In this document: one piece after another, positions 10,596-22,320 of the stretch
Layout: every line of letters begins with the position of its first letter
Numbering within the stretch: position 1 is the stretch's first letter
Assembly: GCA_022829145.1 (NCBI GenBank)
Contig: CM040761.1
Coordinates: forward strand, 1,552,768-1,616,767
Length of the DNA stretch: 64,000 nt
Direction of reading: 5' to 3'
From: Albula goreensis
Lineage: Eukaryota; Chordata; Actinopteri; Albuliformes; Albulidae
Program-made: the position numbers and the translations under genes
Notes under the pieces: model-generated
What the model was told of the DNA's origin: nothing
Databases searched by the model: none
Seen by the model: the letters and a program-made list of their open reading frames with translations, nothing else

Positions 10596-11183
10596 TGAAC
10601 CATGTGATCACGTGGCGGCAAGATCACAGAGTGTTGCAACTCTCTCTTTCAATGGCTCTGGGTAATAGCCACTCGTAACCCCGCCCAGCTCGCGGCTATC
10701 AGCTGACAAACAAGGGGCCGAAACTGCTCAGGGCAGATCCCAGACACTGATGAACAGCACAAGAACGATCCAGGAGTTTTCATCACATAGTGAACATAAA
10801 TGTTCACATACCTTTGCACATACTTTTAGACAATTCTGTTAAATAGTCCAAGTGGGTGCTATTTATCTTTTTTTTCTCATTTAACCAGGTTGAGACTTTC
10901 ACGAAGATGTAATATTTTACAGAGCATTCCAAAAAGATTCTACAAATTCCAAAAATATTTCCAGGCACCCTGTCAACGGCAAATGCATATTGCCTTTGAC
11001 AGGGTAACACCGAGAGCAGTGAACATGCATTTGAGAATCACCGGTGGGCTTTGACCTTCACTAATGTCACTCACTTAGCGCCTGGGTCTCCCCTGGTGCT
11101 CATTCCACTCCACATTACAGTGCTGTATACGCTGCCACATGGTGCCTCTTACATCATTTATCTGCTCCATTTCAGCTCAGACA

Positions 11184-11264
11184 GTAGTCTGCTACCGTCT
11201 GTCCTACTGAAAACCATTCAAAAACGTTGACAGTGTGGATTTTGTTGGAACTATCGAGAGCTAC
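11184..11264 (+). repeat. Direct repeat, copy 2 (partner at 10514-10595)
   Basis: GTAGTCTGCTACCGTCTGTC through GAACTATCGAGAGCTAC matches copy 1 in the same orientation. Shared core: GAAAACCATTCAAA. Confidence 0.7.
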
Positions 11265-12642
11265 TTACAGATTTACAACATGATAGCAGTAAATTTAATA
11301 CTGGTGAGCATGAGGGATACATTTTTCAAGATTGTCTCTTGAATAAGGCCTAAGACTTCTCAGATTGTGGCCTTTTTATACATTATGTAAATAAGATTAT
11401 TACATGTAAGAGTACATAAAGGAGCTCTATTGCACATATGAAATGTATGTATGGTATTATTTATTACTTGTAAAATGTATTTGTTTTGTATCATTTATAT
11501 GACTTGATTGTGTTCATTTGCAATGTAGCATTGCTAACATCTTCAGCTTGAATTCTAAATTTGTGTGGCAGCTTTGTGACAGGAGTGCAGTAACTTGTTG
11601 ACAGCAGTATGCATAGTCCCTGTTTGTCAGGAAAGGGCGCACGCCCCTCTCAGCCCCGTGATGTCACATTCCAAGATGGATGGCTGTGCCGGAGCATGCT
11701 CGGGTTTAATTTGATGCAATCTTCACTTCAGCAGCTTCAAACAAAAATAAACATTTGAAAAATGGTGGCAGGGTATTCCTTTAATTACTTGGTAAATTGT
11801 ATTTTTTTTCTGCATCACAGGAAACATACCTTGACTAAATTAAATTGTCGACAGCATTGCCATGTAACAGATGGTTTGATGGTAACAATGCAATGTGGTG
11901 TGTAAGATTGAAAAAGGCAAATGCTTTTAGAAAAGAAGCAAATAAGCACAATTTTCAGTTTAAGCATATACACATATGAAAATAATTGTTCCCTGCACTA
12001 TAACAAATAGTAATGTAAAAAGTGTACATTTTTGTGTGCATAGGGAATAACTAAATTTATCAAGGTATTTATTTCAACATAAACACACTCTGAATTTTAC
12101 TGGGAGAAAAGTAAAATATGGAAATTGAGCATCTGATTTTGATTTGAGTTTTTGGTACGTATATTTTTCATATACATTTCTTGTAACATGACATTTTACC
12201 CTATATGATGGCACTCAAGTAATATTTCAGTTAAATATGGGATCTGTTTGCTATTGCTCCAAGTAATTATACGTGGAGAGAAGGTGAGAACATGGAAAAA
12301 CCTCTTGCTCTAAAAGTTTGCTCTCAGGATATGAGACTGACTCTTCAAATGGCAGTCAGACCTCAGCAAGCTCAGCTATGTCCCTGAGATCTAAAAGCAG
12401 CTGACGAGCAAGATTCATCAACCGGCATAATCCGTCCACCAATCATTAAAGGCAATACGTCAAGTAAGGTGCAATTTTAAATGCAATGGACACGCTTCAC
12501 CAAAGAAACAGCATCAGAATACTGTAATAAATCAAGATTACCTTTGCTCACATTAGTGTTTAGTTACAACATACTTTACTCCAAAGGAGCTGGTTGCATT
12601 TTCCTGCCATATTAATTCTTATTCTTGCAGGTAATGTGGACG
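11265..12642. other. Non-coding DNA, nothing specific recognised
   Basis: AT-rich. A GC-richer patch near 11630-11700 (AGGAAAGGGCGCACGCCCCT contains a GGGCG/CGCCC inverted pair) is followed by AT-rich sequence. No gene or complete element was recognised. Confidence 0.35.
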
Positions 12643-12894
12643 TCATGATCTTCTTCTGTTCAAAACCTTTATACAACACACTGAACAGTCTTTGACTGGA
12701 TGTATGACATCTGCACTATACAGAATTTGCATGTACAGATTCCTGAATAACTTTCTACAACACCAGCTATGTGCTCCTAAGTTGTTGGCAACTACAAACC
12801 GTTGTATGACCTCACCATACTGCTCTACTACTGCCAGGTCCTGTAGAAGAGGCTCCAATATCCTTTCAAAGCCAATATGACCCCACAAGATCAC
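12643..12894 (-). pseudogene. Fragment of a transposon-type ORF with NNLGAHS motif
   Basis: An 83-codon frame contains HIGFERILEPLLQDLAVVEQ near its start and VVANNLGAHS further on. From memory this order (LL.DL..LE..G then ..DNLGAH followed by a C/H-rich segment) occurs in large uncharacterised, mobile-element-associated ORFs in fish genomes. Downstream the frame breaks: a different frame continues with C-R-C-H residues of the expected Cys/His-rich part. No neighbours belong to the same element. I cannot name the transposon family. It looks like a single decayed segment rather than a gene. Confidence 0.4.
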
Positions 12895-13544
12895 TTTACA
12901 CCAAATTGCTAAATAAGCTCAGCTGAGAGCTGAATAAGAGCCAGAAGGTAAATTGCTTGGTGCTTAGTTGACTCTTGGTGCTTAGTAGACAGTAAATTCT
13001 GTGCTTTTTGCAAGAGGTACCCTGGGGATTCTGTAAAATCCATCTGTATAAGATGATTTAGGGAACTGGAAGTGGATCAAATATAACAGTTATAACACCT
13101 TTATAACCCCTATATAATACACCAGTGTATTGTCATAAGCATATATAAATATTATAACCAATTTATAACAGCTGCCACAAGGTATTAAAATGCATTGCAT
13201 GATAAGCATTGTGACACTAGTGACTCAGCATCACCTGTAAACTGCTATAAGGGAACTGCTATGGCATAAATGTCATGAAGACAAAAACTCATCACCAGAT
13301 AGACTCCATTTTCTTTGCAGACCTAACCACAATAAAAGTACCTGTATAGATAGATACTGGTCACTACCCTAGTCTTCTACAATCTATTTTGTTGTTCAAT
13401 CATCTGATCCAATAGATTATTTTTTTATTATTGTTAATAGTTTCTGCAACAACCACAAAGGAGGAATATACCTAAATGTTATAATCTCCTTTGTACTTAT
13501 GTTGTATTCCACTGCCTCAGCCACACTGAAAGGTTATAGTCCTT
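12895..13544. other. Non-coding DNA, nothing specific recognised
   Basis: AT-rich; several TTATAACA/TATAA-like repeats near 13080-13170 (for example CTTTATAACCCCTATATAA), otherwise featureless. Confidence 0.35.
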
Positions 13545-14168
13545 TCTAAGGTTGTGGTGGGTTATCGTCAACTTGATGGTGTCTCTGTGGCTTCAAGCGC
13601 AGTCACCAGGGACCTTGGCATCATTATTGATCCTGAGTTTTCCCTCGAAACACATAAAAACACCCCTAAAGTTGCTTACTTCCGAGGAACATAGCCAAAA
13701 TCAGGCAAATTCTGTCAGCTCAGGATGCAGAAAGGTTAGTCCATGCTTTTGTTACATCTAGACTGGACTATTGTAATTCCCTCTTGTCGGGATGTGCAAA
13801 TACCTCCCGAAAGCCACTCCAGCTGGTTCAAAATGCAGCTGCCAGAATCCTAACAAAAACAAAATGCTTCCATCACCCTCATGACTGGCTGACCCCATGC
13901 CCTACGTCTCTTTGGTATGCTGTTAGTCTGCCGGGGTTTTTTCCTTGCTTCACATGGGCACCTCTTTCCCCCCTCCTCTCCTTTCCTGTTTCTCTTATTT
14001 TCCCTCCATGAATTTTACCATCCACTGATCAACGGTTTACTCTATTTTTCTCTCCCCGCTCTGGACACCTGCCTTGGCTTGCTCCGAGGGTTTCAGGCAG
14101 GGCATCAATTGTAAAGCTGCTTTGTAACAACTTGTTTTAAAAAGTGCTACACAAATTTAAACTTTGTG
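13545..14168 (+). pseudogene. LINE 3' end: C-terminal reverse-transcriptase ORF remnant and 3' UTR
   Basis: In shifting frames the sequence encodes RDLGIIIDPEFSLETH (from about 13605), then a SAQDAEKLVHAF-type stretch, then SRLDYCNSLLSG and LQLVQNAAARILTKTK (13757-13860). This order is the thumb/connection and C-terminal part of ORF2 of a non-LTR retrotransposon widespread in fish. The remaining C-terminus (the LHWLPV-type segment) is deleted and the sequence passes into a T/C-rich 3' UTR ending AAAAAGTGCTACACAAATTT, the usual terminal phrase of such LINEs. Several frameshifts make it inactive. The clade (CR1/L2/I-like) could not be fixed by eye. Confidence 0.75.
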
Positions 14169-15216
14169 ACTGGCAGAGAAGGAGAGCTTAACAAAAAGCA
14201 TGACTCATCAACAACTCACACTGGAAGATGACATATTCCAATTTTAATATAATCAATACTACCAGTGTGCTTGTGAAAAGCTGTCTATATTCAAATCTCT
14301 GAATTTAAAAGTCACAAGAACTGTGGCTGTGTGTGGACAAGAAATGACCTGTTCACAAATGAGTTTTCAGACTTTTATGTTTTAATGTGCATGGGCAGTT
14401 TACATACTGTTTGTACATGGATAACAATGGCTGGAGTCCTAATGACCATAGTACAGCTCTTGTAGATAAGTAATCTGTACCTATTTCACTCTGCTGCTCC
14501 ACAAACTCTCCACGCATATAATAACATGCTTAGTTAAAATGGAACTAGACCACAAGCAGGCAAATGAAACATGTCACATTACAATTTGATATTACGATCA
14601 TCTGTGCAGTAGCAAACATTGTGAACTCTGTCCACAGCAGCTTTCTCACTAAGGTCAGTGTGCCTATGGGTGTAAATCACATGCACCAGACATACACCAA
14701 ATCAGCAATAAAATGAAAATGAAATTGGATACCACGTATGCATGCCTATTATGCATTGCACAGTAGTGTTGTACAGTATTGTACTGAATGGTGCCCTTGT
14801 ATTGTCATGTGTTTTTATTGTGAAAGTTCTTCAGCACAGTAAGCAAGCAAGTGTAGCTGTGTTACAGTTCTACGCTGGGACAGTGGCTCAGCTTCCCCTG
14901 GCTGTCGGCCATGACCTACAAAACTCACACTGTGTGGCATTTATAGTTTACATCAACAGAGCATGTATATGAAATCACCAGCATATAACAGAAAAATAAA
15001 CAGTCAGTGATGCTTGTGGTCTTGTTATTAATGGTCAATAATAATGTGGGCCATTTTTGTCTCCCCCAACTATTTCCCAAATAAAACAGGCCTGTGGTAT
15101 ATGACTTAATTTCTCTATGTGAATAAAAACATTATTTGCAGCATCATGTCACAAATGAGAATATCAACTTTACAAATTTACAAAATTTACAATAAAAGTT
15201 CAAGTTGGAAATGGAA
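14169..15216. other. Non-coding DNA, nothing specific recognised
   Basis: AT-rich; open frame 14742-14972 is a short chance frame. No motifs, repeats or RNA genes were recognised. Confidence 0.35.
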
Positions 15217-15218
15217 TA

Positions 15219-15753
15219 CAGTGGTACCTTGACTTACAACTGCATCTACGTACCACTATTCCAAGACACGAGTGGCGATAGTCGCGAAAATTTGTATCTA
15301 CTTACGACTAGCTGCTCCAGGATACGACCATACCACGGGCAGACATTTCCTGGCCAGTTGGCAAGTCGGTAGCCAATTTCATTCTCAGTCAGCGGGCAAC
15401 CTTACTCCTGTGCACACATACTCCATTACATTGATTTTCTTTTTGTATTCTACTGTGTTTGTGCATATTAATTTATTTTCATCCTTCATAAAGAGTCCTA
15501 AGAAGAAGGAAGATGGGATAAAAGAAGGAAATGATTCCCATTGAAACTAAGAAGGAAATCATAGAAAAATATGATCGTGGTGTGCGTTCGATGAAGTTGA
15601 GAAGTAAATTGAGTGTAAATTTATTATGTTTATGGGGGAACGAATCAGATGAGTCACCATTAATTTATATGGGAAAAACTGCTTCCACATACAACCATTT
15701 CAATATACGATTGTTCTTATGGAACAAATAAGTCGTAAGTTGAGGTACCACTG
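15219..15753 (+). mobile_element. 535-bp Tigger-like (TcMar) deletion derivative
   Basis: The element begins CAGTGGTACCTTGACTTACA and ends GTAAGTTGAGGTACCACTG, an inverted pair, with TA on each side (15217-15218 and 15754-15755). Near 15490-15610 a frame reads KKKEDGIKE and, after a frameshift, IETKKEIIEKYDRG, the start of the CENP-B-type helix-turn-helix that opens pogo/Tigger transposases. The rest of the transposase is missing; the sequence jumps to the 3' terminal region. It is therefore a nonautonomous copy made by internal deletion. A longer relative with the catalytic core lies at 55891-57720 but has different termini. Confidence 0.85.
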
Positions 15754-15755
15754 TA

Positions 15756-17346
15756 CTGTTCTCCCTGAACACGTTTTTGAATGCCACTTTTACTGACTAG
15801 ATCATTATCACAGAACAAGCAAGCACAATCATCTTGAACCTATGACTTAAACATGGACCTGCCTCCCTGATAAAGAAAAAAAAAGATTGTTTAGATCAAG
15901 TAAAGACAACTGTAAGTACGATGCATGATAGTGATAGGCATTTATTTAAATGAACTAGTTTCATGTTAATCATCTTTTGAATAATTTGGCATCAGAGATT
16001 GTAAGCTAGGCTATTAGCTAGCTAGTTTCTGTATTGTTGAAACTACTATATTTAAATAAAATTTGATTTCAGGTTATGTTGAATTCATGTTAAATGGTGG
16101 CCTCAGGCACAGTAAATGCATTAAACAGGTTTTCATTTTCAAAGAACTCAGGCCTCCCACTTGAACAGCAGCAAGTGACACAGCTACCAACAACAGTTGT
16201 TTAAAAGCACTAAGCTAAAAGCATTGAGTTCATGAGGCAACCAACTTTGCAAATTGAGGATGGAGGAAGTACTGAGTTGGAAGTTCTGGGCTACATGCTG
16301 CAATCTATTTTCGGTATCAAATTCTCCATACAACTGAAGAGTACTCTTTTGAATATGTTGAGAATTTTCATATAACGTCGGCTTGTTAGTTATTTCACTG
16401 ATTGATAATGAACAAGCTAACATTAGCTAGCCAGCTGTCTTGTCACTGATATATTACCGAGACAAAGTTGGTATCAGTTAGCTAGCTAGAGATACCAGTG
16501 GGAGAATTATGTGTCCATCCTGATATCGAAGCAACCTGATGTCCTCTCCAGCTCACATTGGGTGACTCAAGTGTCATTCATTGACCTAATTTTGATTTTT
16601 GTTCATTTTGCCAACAAATGAAAATTAAATTGTGCCCAGTGTATTTCCATAAACATACTGTTTTTAGATACACAGTACTACTGCTGAAGCACAGGACTAC
16701 TGGCAAGGTACACAGACATACTAAAATATCCAACAAGGAAGTAAACTTTCCAGAAGTGTGTAGGTACACTGTCATACTGTGCCATGGAAGCCTCATTATC
16801 AGTAAATGTTAAACAGCAAAACAAACCCAGCGCTTCTTGTTAATGGAGTCTTGTACTTTGAATGGACACAGCTGCACAGACATAGCAAATTGAGGCTGCT
16901 GGGGTGCAATTACTACTGTTTGTCTCTTCACTCAAATACATACTGCATAAAGAGAACATTTTAGTGAGTCATTTGTCTCAGGAGCTAAACCAGCAAAGCA
17001 TCACTGCATTCTAGTTGTGGAACCATTAACAATCAACTGACACTTTCTACAAAAGGTAACTACATGAATAGACTCACTGAATGTATTTTAAAATATTAAT
17101 ATTTTCACACCTTTTATTTATAGAAGATTTTTTATATAATTGAACAGTCATGCATGAGACCACATGGGAATAAAGCAATCAAAATAGGCAATAAATTACA
17201 ATAAAGTGTTCCCAATCTTATTTGCATTGACAAATGAACTGACAAACAGATCAAAACAAAACACACAAAAAAAAAAATCTAAATCACAACAACAACAAAA
17301 CACTTAGGGCAACACATGGTAAGAAAACACTACACTACATCACCTA
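15756..17346. other. Non-coding DNA, GCTA-rich patches
   Basis: AT-rich sequence with scattered GCTAGCTA phrases (near 16010-16025 and 16475-16490). The open frames at 16184-16812 are short and overlap on both strands. Nothing else recognised. Confidence 0.35.
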
Positions 17347-18420
17347 TCAAGTAATGAAAGGCACAAACACTAGTGAGTAATATAGTTCATTGGCATGTAT
17401 ACTCCTCCATATCATCAAAAACTTGCCAAGGTTGTCAGCTAATTGAAATCTAACTGTCTCAACATGTAGAATTCCCATAAGTTCCCTAAACCATGTTTCA
17501 AATAGAGGAGCAGAATCGGATTTCCAAAGTTTCAGAATATATTTTTTGGCAATCACCATGCCATACCCCACGGCTGTACATGTGTTCTGATCTAAGCTCT
17601 CTAAACAAGCTGAGTACCCAAATTACACAGCTTCAGGGTCTGGTGTAATAGGACATTAAAACGTCAGAATATTTTTTAAATATTAAAACCCAAAAGTTCT
17701 GGAGTTTTGAACAGGTCCAATATAGGTGAGTTAATGAGCCCTCGACTGCCCTGCACCTGTCACAAAGAGGAGAAATGACTGGGAAGATTTTGCGTAGCTT
17801 GGCTTTTGAGTAGTGTAACCTACGTATACCTTAAATTGAATAAGCCAATGTCTGGCATTGACAGAGCAAGATTTTATTCTCTCAAGAGCCCCATCTCAGG
17901 CCCCAACATCGATGGAAATAAACAGCTCTTCCTCCCATGTACACTTAAATGCAGAAGCAGATGCATTCCGTAAGCTTGAAAAAAATGTATCAGGTTATAC
18001 ACAAAATGTTTAGCTTCTGGGGATAACAACAAATTCTAAATCCTCAGGTAATAAAGGGAAAGAAGGAAAACATTGCCTGACATAACTTCTTACTTGTAAG
18101 TACCTAAAGAATTAAGTATTAGACAAAGAGAATTTGTCGTTTAATTCTTCAAAGGAGGCAAAATTTTTGTTTATATATAGGTGTTCCAAAGTTATCAAAG
18201 CTTTCCTATGCCACTCCTTAAAAGAAGTATCAGAGATTGAAGGTGAGAAATCATGGTTATGCCAGATGGGAACATGTCAATGTTTTAGGGAGATTATAAG
18301 ATTTCCTAATTTGTTTCCAGATTCTCTGGGTGTTGGATAAGATGAAGTGGTCAATTTTAAAAGCGGGGCCTTGGTGATGAAAAAGAAGGGCTGGGAGAGA
18401 CATATCCCTTGTGAGGTTAT
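17347..18420 (-). pseudogene. L1/Tx1-like LINE relic, ORF2 C-terminal region
   Basis: Reading the minus strand in changing frames gives, in order: a SFKEWHRKALITLEHLYIN-type segment (about 18230-18150), FSLSNT..FFRYLQVRSYVRQ (about 18130-18070), WEEELFISIDVGA (about 17935), RHWLIQFKV and then CDRCRAVEGSLTHLYWTCSK (about 17770-17710), and finally AKKYILKLWKSDSAPLFETW (about 17560-17500). This order, including the C-x2-C..H..C knuckle, is the C-terminal region of L1/Tx1-type LINE ORF2 in fish. Frameshifts and stops separate the parts and the reverse-transcriptase core is not present, so it is a 5'-truncated dead copy. The 3' end lies near 17340. Confidence 0.7.
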
Positions 18421-19999
18421 TCTCAATGGCAATAAACTAGCATTAGCATGCTAACTTTCACGGCCCATTTTTGCACAGTTTGCCTCATTTGCACAGGGTC
18501 AATTGCTGGTTCCAGCGCACAAAATAACACACGGCTGATGTAGCCAACACTGGCTGAGGTTACGTTGGCTGTGTAGCAACGATTAGTTACATGCGTTTAC
18601 CAAATATAAATAAACAATTGTCCCATTTGTTGCCATGATTTCTAAAAGTGTTCACGACTTTATGTCATAGCATGCATTTTGCTGGCTAGACACGATGGAT
18701 AGTCCCTGTTTTTATTGGTTAATTTGGGGAAAAGGAGCATAGTAGCTAGTAGTTGGCTATCGGTAGCCTAGCAATGTTGCTTGCCTTGGCTCATGTTGTT
18801 GCATTGTTATTGTTGTCATGACCATTGTGCTTACTATTCCTTTCCTTTTTACACATTATCAGTTAACAAGCCGACTAGCTGCAAGCTTTTGTTAAAGTGT
18901 CACTTTGTATATGGTTGGTTTTTTTCCAATATTGTTGATGCTATTGAAATGTCGGTCTACTGGAATTGTAGTCATAAACTGGCGGTTTGAAAAGCCAAGA
19001 AAATCAGTTTCATGAGCCATGTACATTTCAGAGATACTGTCCAGGGAAAGCAACTTACAGCGTTAGCTGGGGAAACGCAGCTGGTTTAATTTAAATAGTG
19101 GCACTGTCTTGAAGGGGTGAGTTGTACTATTATTGTAGGTAGCATAGCAAACTTGTGAAGTGGAGAAGATGAACTATGTGTCTTATAAAATAGAGGGGTG
19201 AATATGGTTGTTCTTTTATCAAAGGGAAGGGTTGAAGTGTGAGGGGTGTTCCCATGGAAATGGCAATGACAGGAAAGGGGGACAACCGTGGGATTTAGTT
19301 AGGCTCATCATTTACCATTTTTCCCCCCAGTTTTCCCTGTCTGTGCAGGAGAAAGACAAAAGATATGTGCGCCCTGTGATGTTTTAGTGAGCACATGTGT
19401 GAGGAAAGTGGCTGCTTATGCTTGCTGAAATCAAAACAGGATGAGAAGCTGGAAGATTGAGAACAGGATAACGTCAGTGATGTGGTTATTCAAAATTAGC
19501 TGTAGTCTAATTTTCTTTTTCTGCCTTGGACCATGTTAGTAAACAATAAAATTATCAAAATGAGTACAACAACCATGTTCTTAATGAAGAGACAGATCCC
19601 ATGTTCGCAGTTGAAGACAGGTACTTTACTTACACAGCCGGCCGTGGGAACACAAGCATGGAGCAAAATGTTCAATGATTACAGTGAGTTGACAACATTT
19701 ATACAGTTTTAGGTAGATACATTTGCATGTGATGGCTTAGATATGGTAATGGGGAACCCTAAGTTCCGCAGACGGCAGATACCAGGTCGTTAACAGGAGG
19801 CGCCATTTGGCCCTGGTCGGATGTGGCAACATTCCTTTGTAATTCTAATACACATTCTCAAACACAGTGCCGCTCTCCAAAACTGTTTCCCAACAGACCA
19901 TAATGTTGCAGTTAATATCGTAAGTTCAGAAATTCAGCACAGAAGAGAGAGAAAGGCAGAACATTAATTATTTGTAATCAGTTTTTAATTATTACTGAT
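18421..19999. other. Non-coding DNA, nothing specific recognised
   Basis: AT-rich sequence. The stretch 19590-19950 has a mixed composition that could be an old LTR, but no ends or polyadenylation context support this. Confidence 0.3.
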
Positions 20000-20101
20000 A
20001 CTATCAATTCTGTTTTTATTGTTTTTATATTTTCTGTGTATAGCTAAACAACTATCAATTCTGTTTTTATTGTTTTTATATTTTCTGTGTATAGCTAAAC
20101 A
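20000..20101 (+). repeat. Perfect 51-bp tandem duplication
   Basis: The unit starting ACTATCAATTCTGTTTTTAT and ending GTATAGCTAAACA occurs twice in a row (20000-20050 and 20051-20101) without a difference that I can see. The identity suggests a recent event, or an assembly artefact. A (GT)7 run follows at about 20127. Confidence 0.9.
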
Positions 20102-22074
20102 ATTTTACAATGAACAGTGGCTGAGTGTGTGTGTGTGTGATTTAAAAATAGATGAAACCTAGATGATTTAAAAAGAGATAGAACATAGATATATTTGAAC
20201 ATATATGTTCAGTATGTTTCTTGAAAACAAAACTGAGGGCTTACTTCTAGTTGAATAATACAATTAATCTCCAATTTCAAGAACTACTAATCCCAGAATT
20301 CCTCTCATGCATATTGGCACAGCACAACTAGAACTGCAGGCAAAAGAGCGGTTGAGTTGTAGGGCACAAGTCACACTTTTAGTGTTCTAATTCAGTTAGT
20401 TTTGAACGTTTCAAAATCACTTGGGTGCCAGCTAGTTCACAGTGTCGATGGTCAGATAGCTAGCTAGCTAGCTAATGTGTTTGCTTAGTCTTGAGAGACA
20501 GAGAACGTTGTTAACCAGCTAACATTAGCCCTTATACCACCTATCTTGTTATGGTCACCCAAAGAGTACAAATGGTACCAATGGTTGCTGCCGTTATTTC
20601 ACAAAACTTCTCTCGTTAAGACAGTGATAACATAAATACATTAACATTACACATCATTTAATGTTAGCTACCATTATATCCTTGTTGTAGACTTACATTA
20701 CTTACTTGATTTAAAGGGGTCCGTTGTCCAGAAATGAAGATGACTGTTGATGTCCAGCCAGTTAAAACTGCCTTGGTGGGCGAAATCTCACCTCAAGCCT
20801 GTCTCGTGGCTATTGGAAAGGTCTGTATCAGGCCTGGTTCTGAAGGGTGGGCTATATGCCCACCCAGATGATCAGTTCAGGGAGGACAATAGGAGAATGG
20901 TAGGCAGCATTGTGAGTTGACCTTATGCATCGCCAGCTTGTAAGGTATGGGACGACACAAGGTCAGGTATCGATTATAATGTATAAAAGACCTAATCATA
21001 CTGTGTAATAACACTGCACACCACCTATCCTATAATGTGTTTTGTTCTGATGTTTTATTGTTATGGTTAGCACTTTAAAACTGTATCCTGAAAAGCGCTC
21101 TTTAAAGTTTATGTCATATCGATTAATGTTTATATTGCTTTTCTTTTTTACCCAAGTTAGACCTCAACAACTGCACAAGCATTCCAATGTGTGTTAGACA
21201 GCAAATAATTGTAGTAGTTTTATTGTAGCTAAAATACTGCTCACTGACAAGACTGTTCACATGCCCTTTGTTTTCAAATTAGTTAAAATAAAAGCATAGT
21301 TATGCTTTTTTATTTCAAGCAACATCACACACAGGCCTATTTCTCGGTTCTTCTCGCTGTAGCCAATGTTTTATCTGCAGACAAGGCGTGATCAAATCAG
21401 TAAGAACTTAAAAGATATAATGCAACTTCATCCTGGTTCTATTTTTTTTTTTGGGTACCCGTGTCTACAATTAAAACCGGAGGAGACCAAGGCAAATCGA
21501 TACTGAACTTTGAACTAATACGCCCGAAAGCAGGAGTATAGTCTAATTAACAGAATGTGTTACAAATTCTCCATACATACCCACATGCAATAACTATTTA
21601 ATAATGTTTAAGTTTGATTACAAACTGGAGGGCAAGACATTCATTCTGCATTTATTAGCTATTTCAAGCAAGGTTATCCAAAGACAGAACTGACTCTTAC
21701 AAGCGAAAATAATTGAAAGGCAGTATGTACCATATTAGCATTCAAGGAAAAGTGTTGTGTAGAGAGGGTTATTACATTCACACACCTAACAATAGCGTAA
21801 GTGATAGCGTTCATAGTCGCATAGTCATATGTTTGACATATGACTAATGTATTTCAGTTAAGTCATGTAAATGCTAAAGTTAAAATGTACCTTTTATTTG
21901 CTTTCAAACTAATGAGGCAAATTGAGTTACTTGGGACAAGTCACTTTGAGCATGGCAATGAATTACTTTAAAATGAATCCTCAAGTATTTTGACCACTGA
22001 CAAAACACAATTTCTGAAATAAAAGTGATTTTCCTATGGTAAATATAACATGCATCAATGTTCCTCTTATTAAT
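20102..22074. other. Non-coding DNA, nothing specific recognised
   Basis: A (GCTA)5-like run lies near 20456-20475. A phrase GAAAAGCGCTCTTTAAAGTT near 21090 resembles LINE 3' tails without coding remains upstream. Otherwise featureless. Confidence 0.35.
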
Positions 22075-22320
22075 GAATGTTCAATGTGTTCAATGTGTGT
22101 AAAGAATCAGTGACTAAGTGATTTAAACCAAAGAACACAGTGGCTGTGGAGAGAAAAGCATTTCTGATTTGTTCACAAAAGTTATGGATTGATAGGTGAT
22201 TGATAGCAGTTCTACCATAGCTGGGTTCATGAAACCTAATTTCAACCATCACTGCTCTAGGTGCCTCCATAAAAACAGATTTTGCTGAGTTATAGAACAA
22301 GGTAATCATTAATGTGGGCA
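22075..22320. promoter_or_regulatory. Candidate enhancer-like block with paired TGATTGAT-type sites
   Basis: A stretch of balanced composition without repeat hallmarks carries GGATTGATAG (about 22187-22196) and TGATTGATAG (22197-22206) back to back. TGATTGAT/TGATTNAT is the PBX-HOX composite site. Regulatory status is inference: conservation and chromatin data are not available here. Confidence 0.25.
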
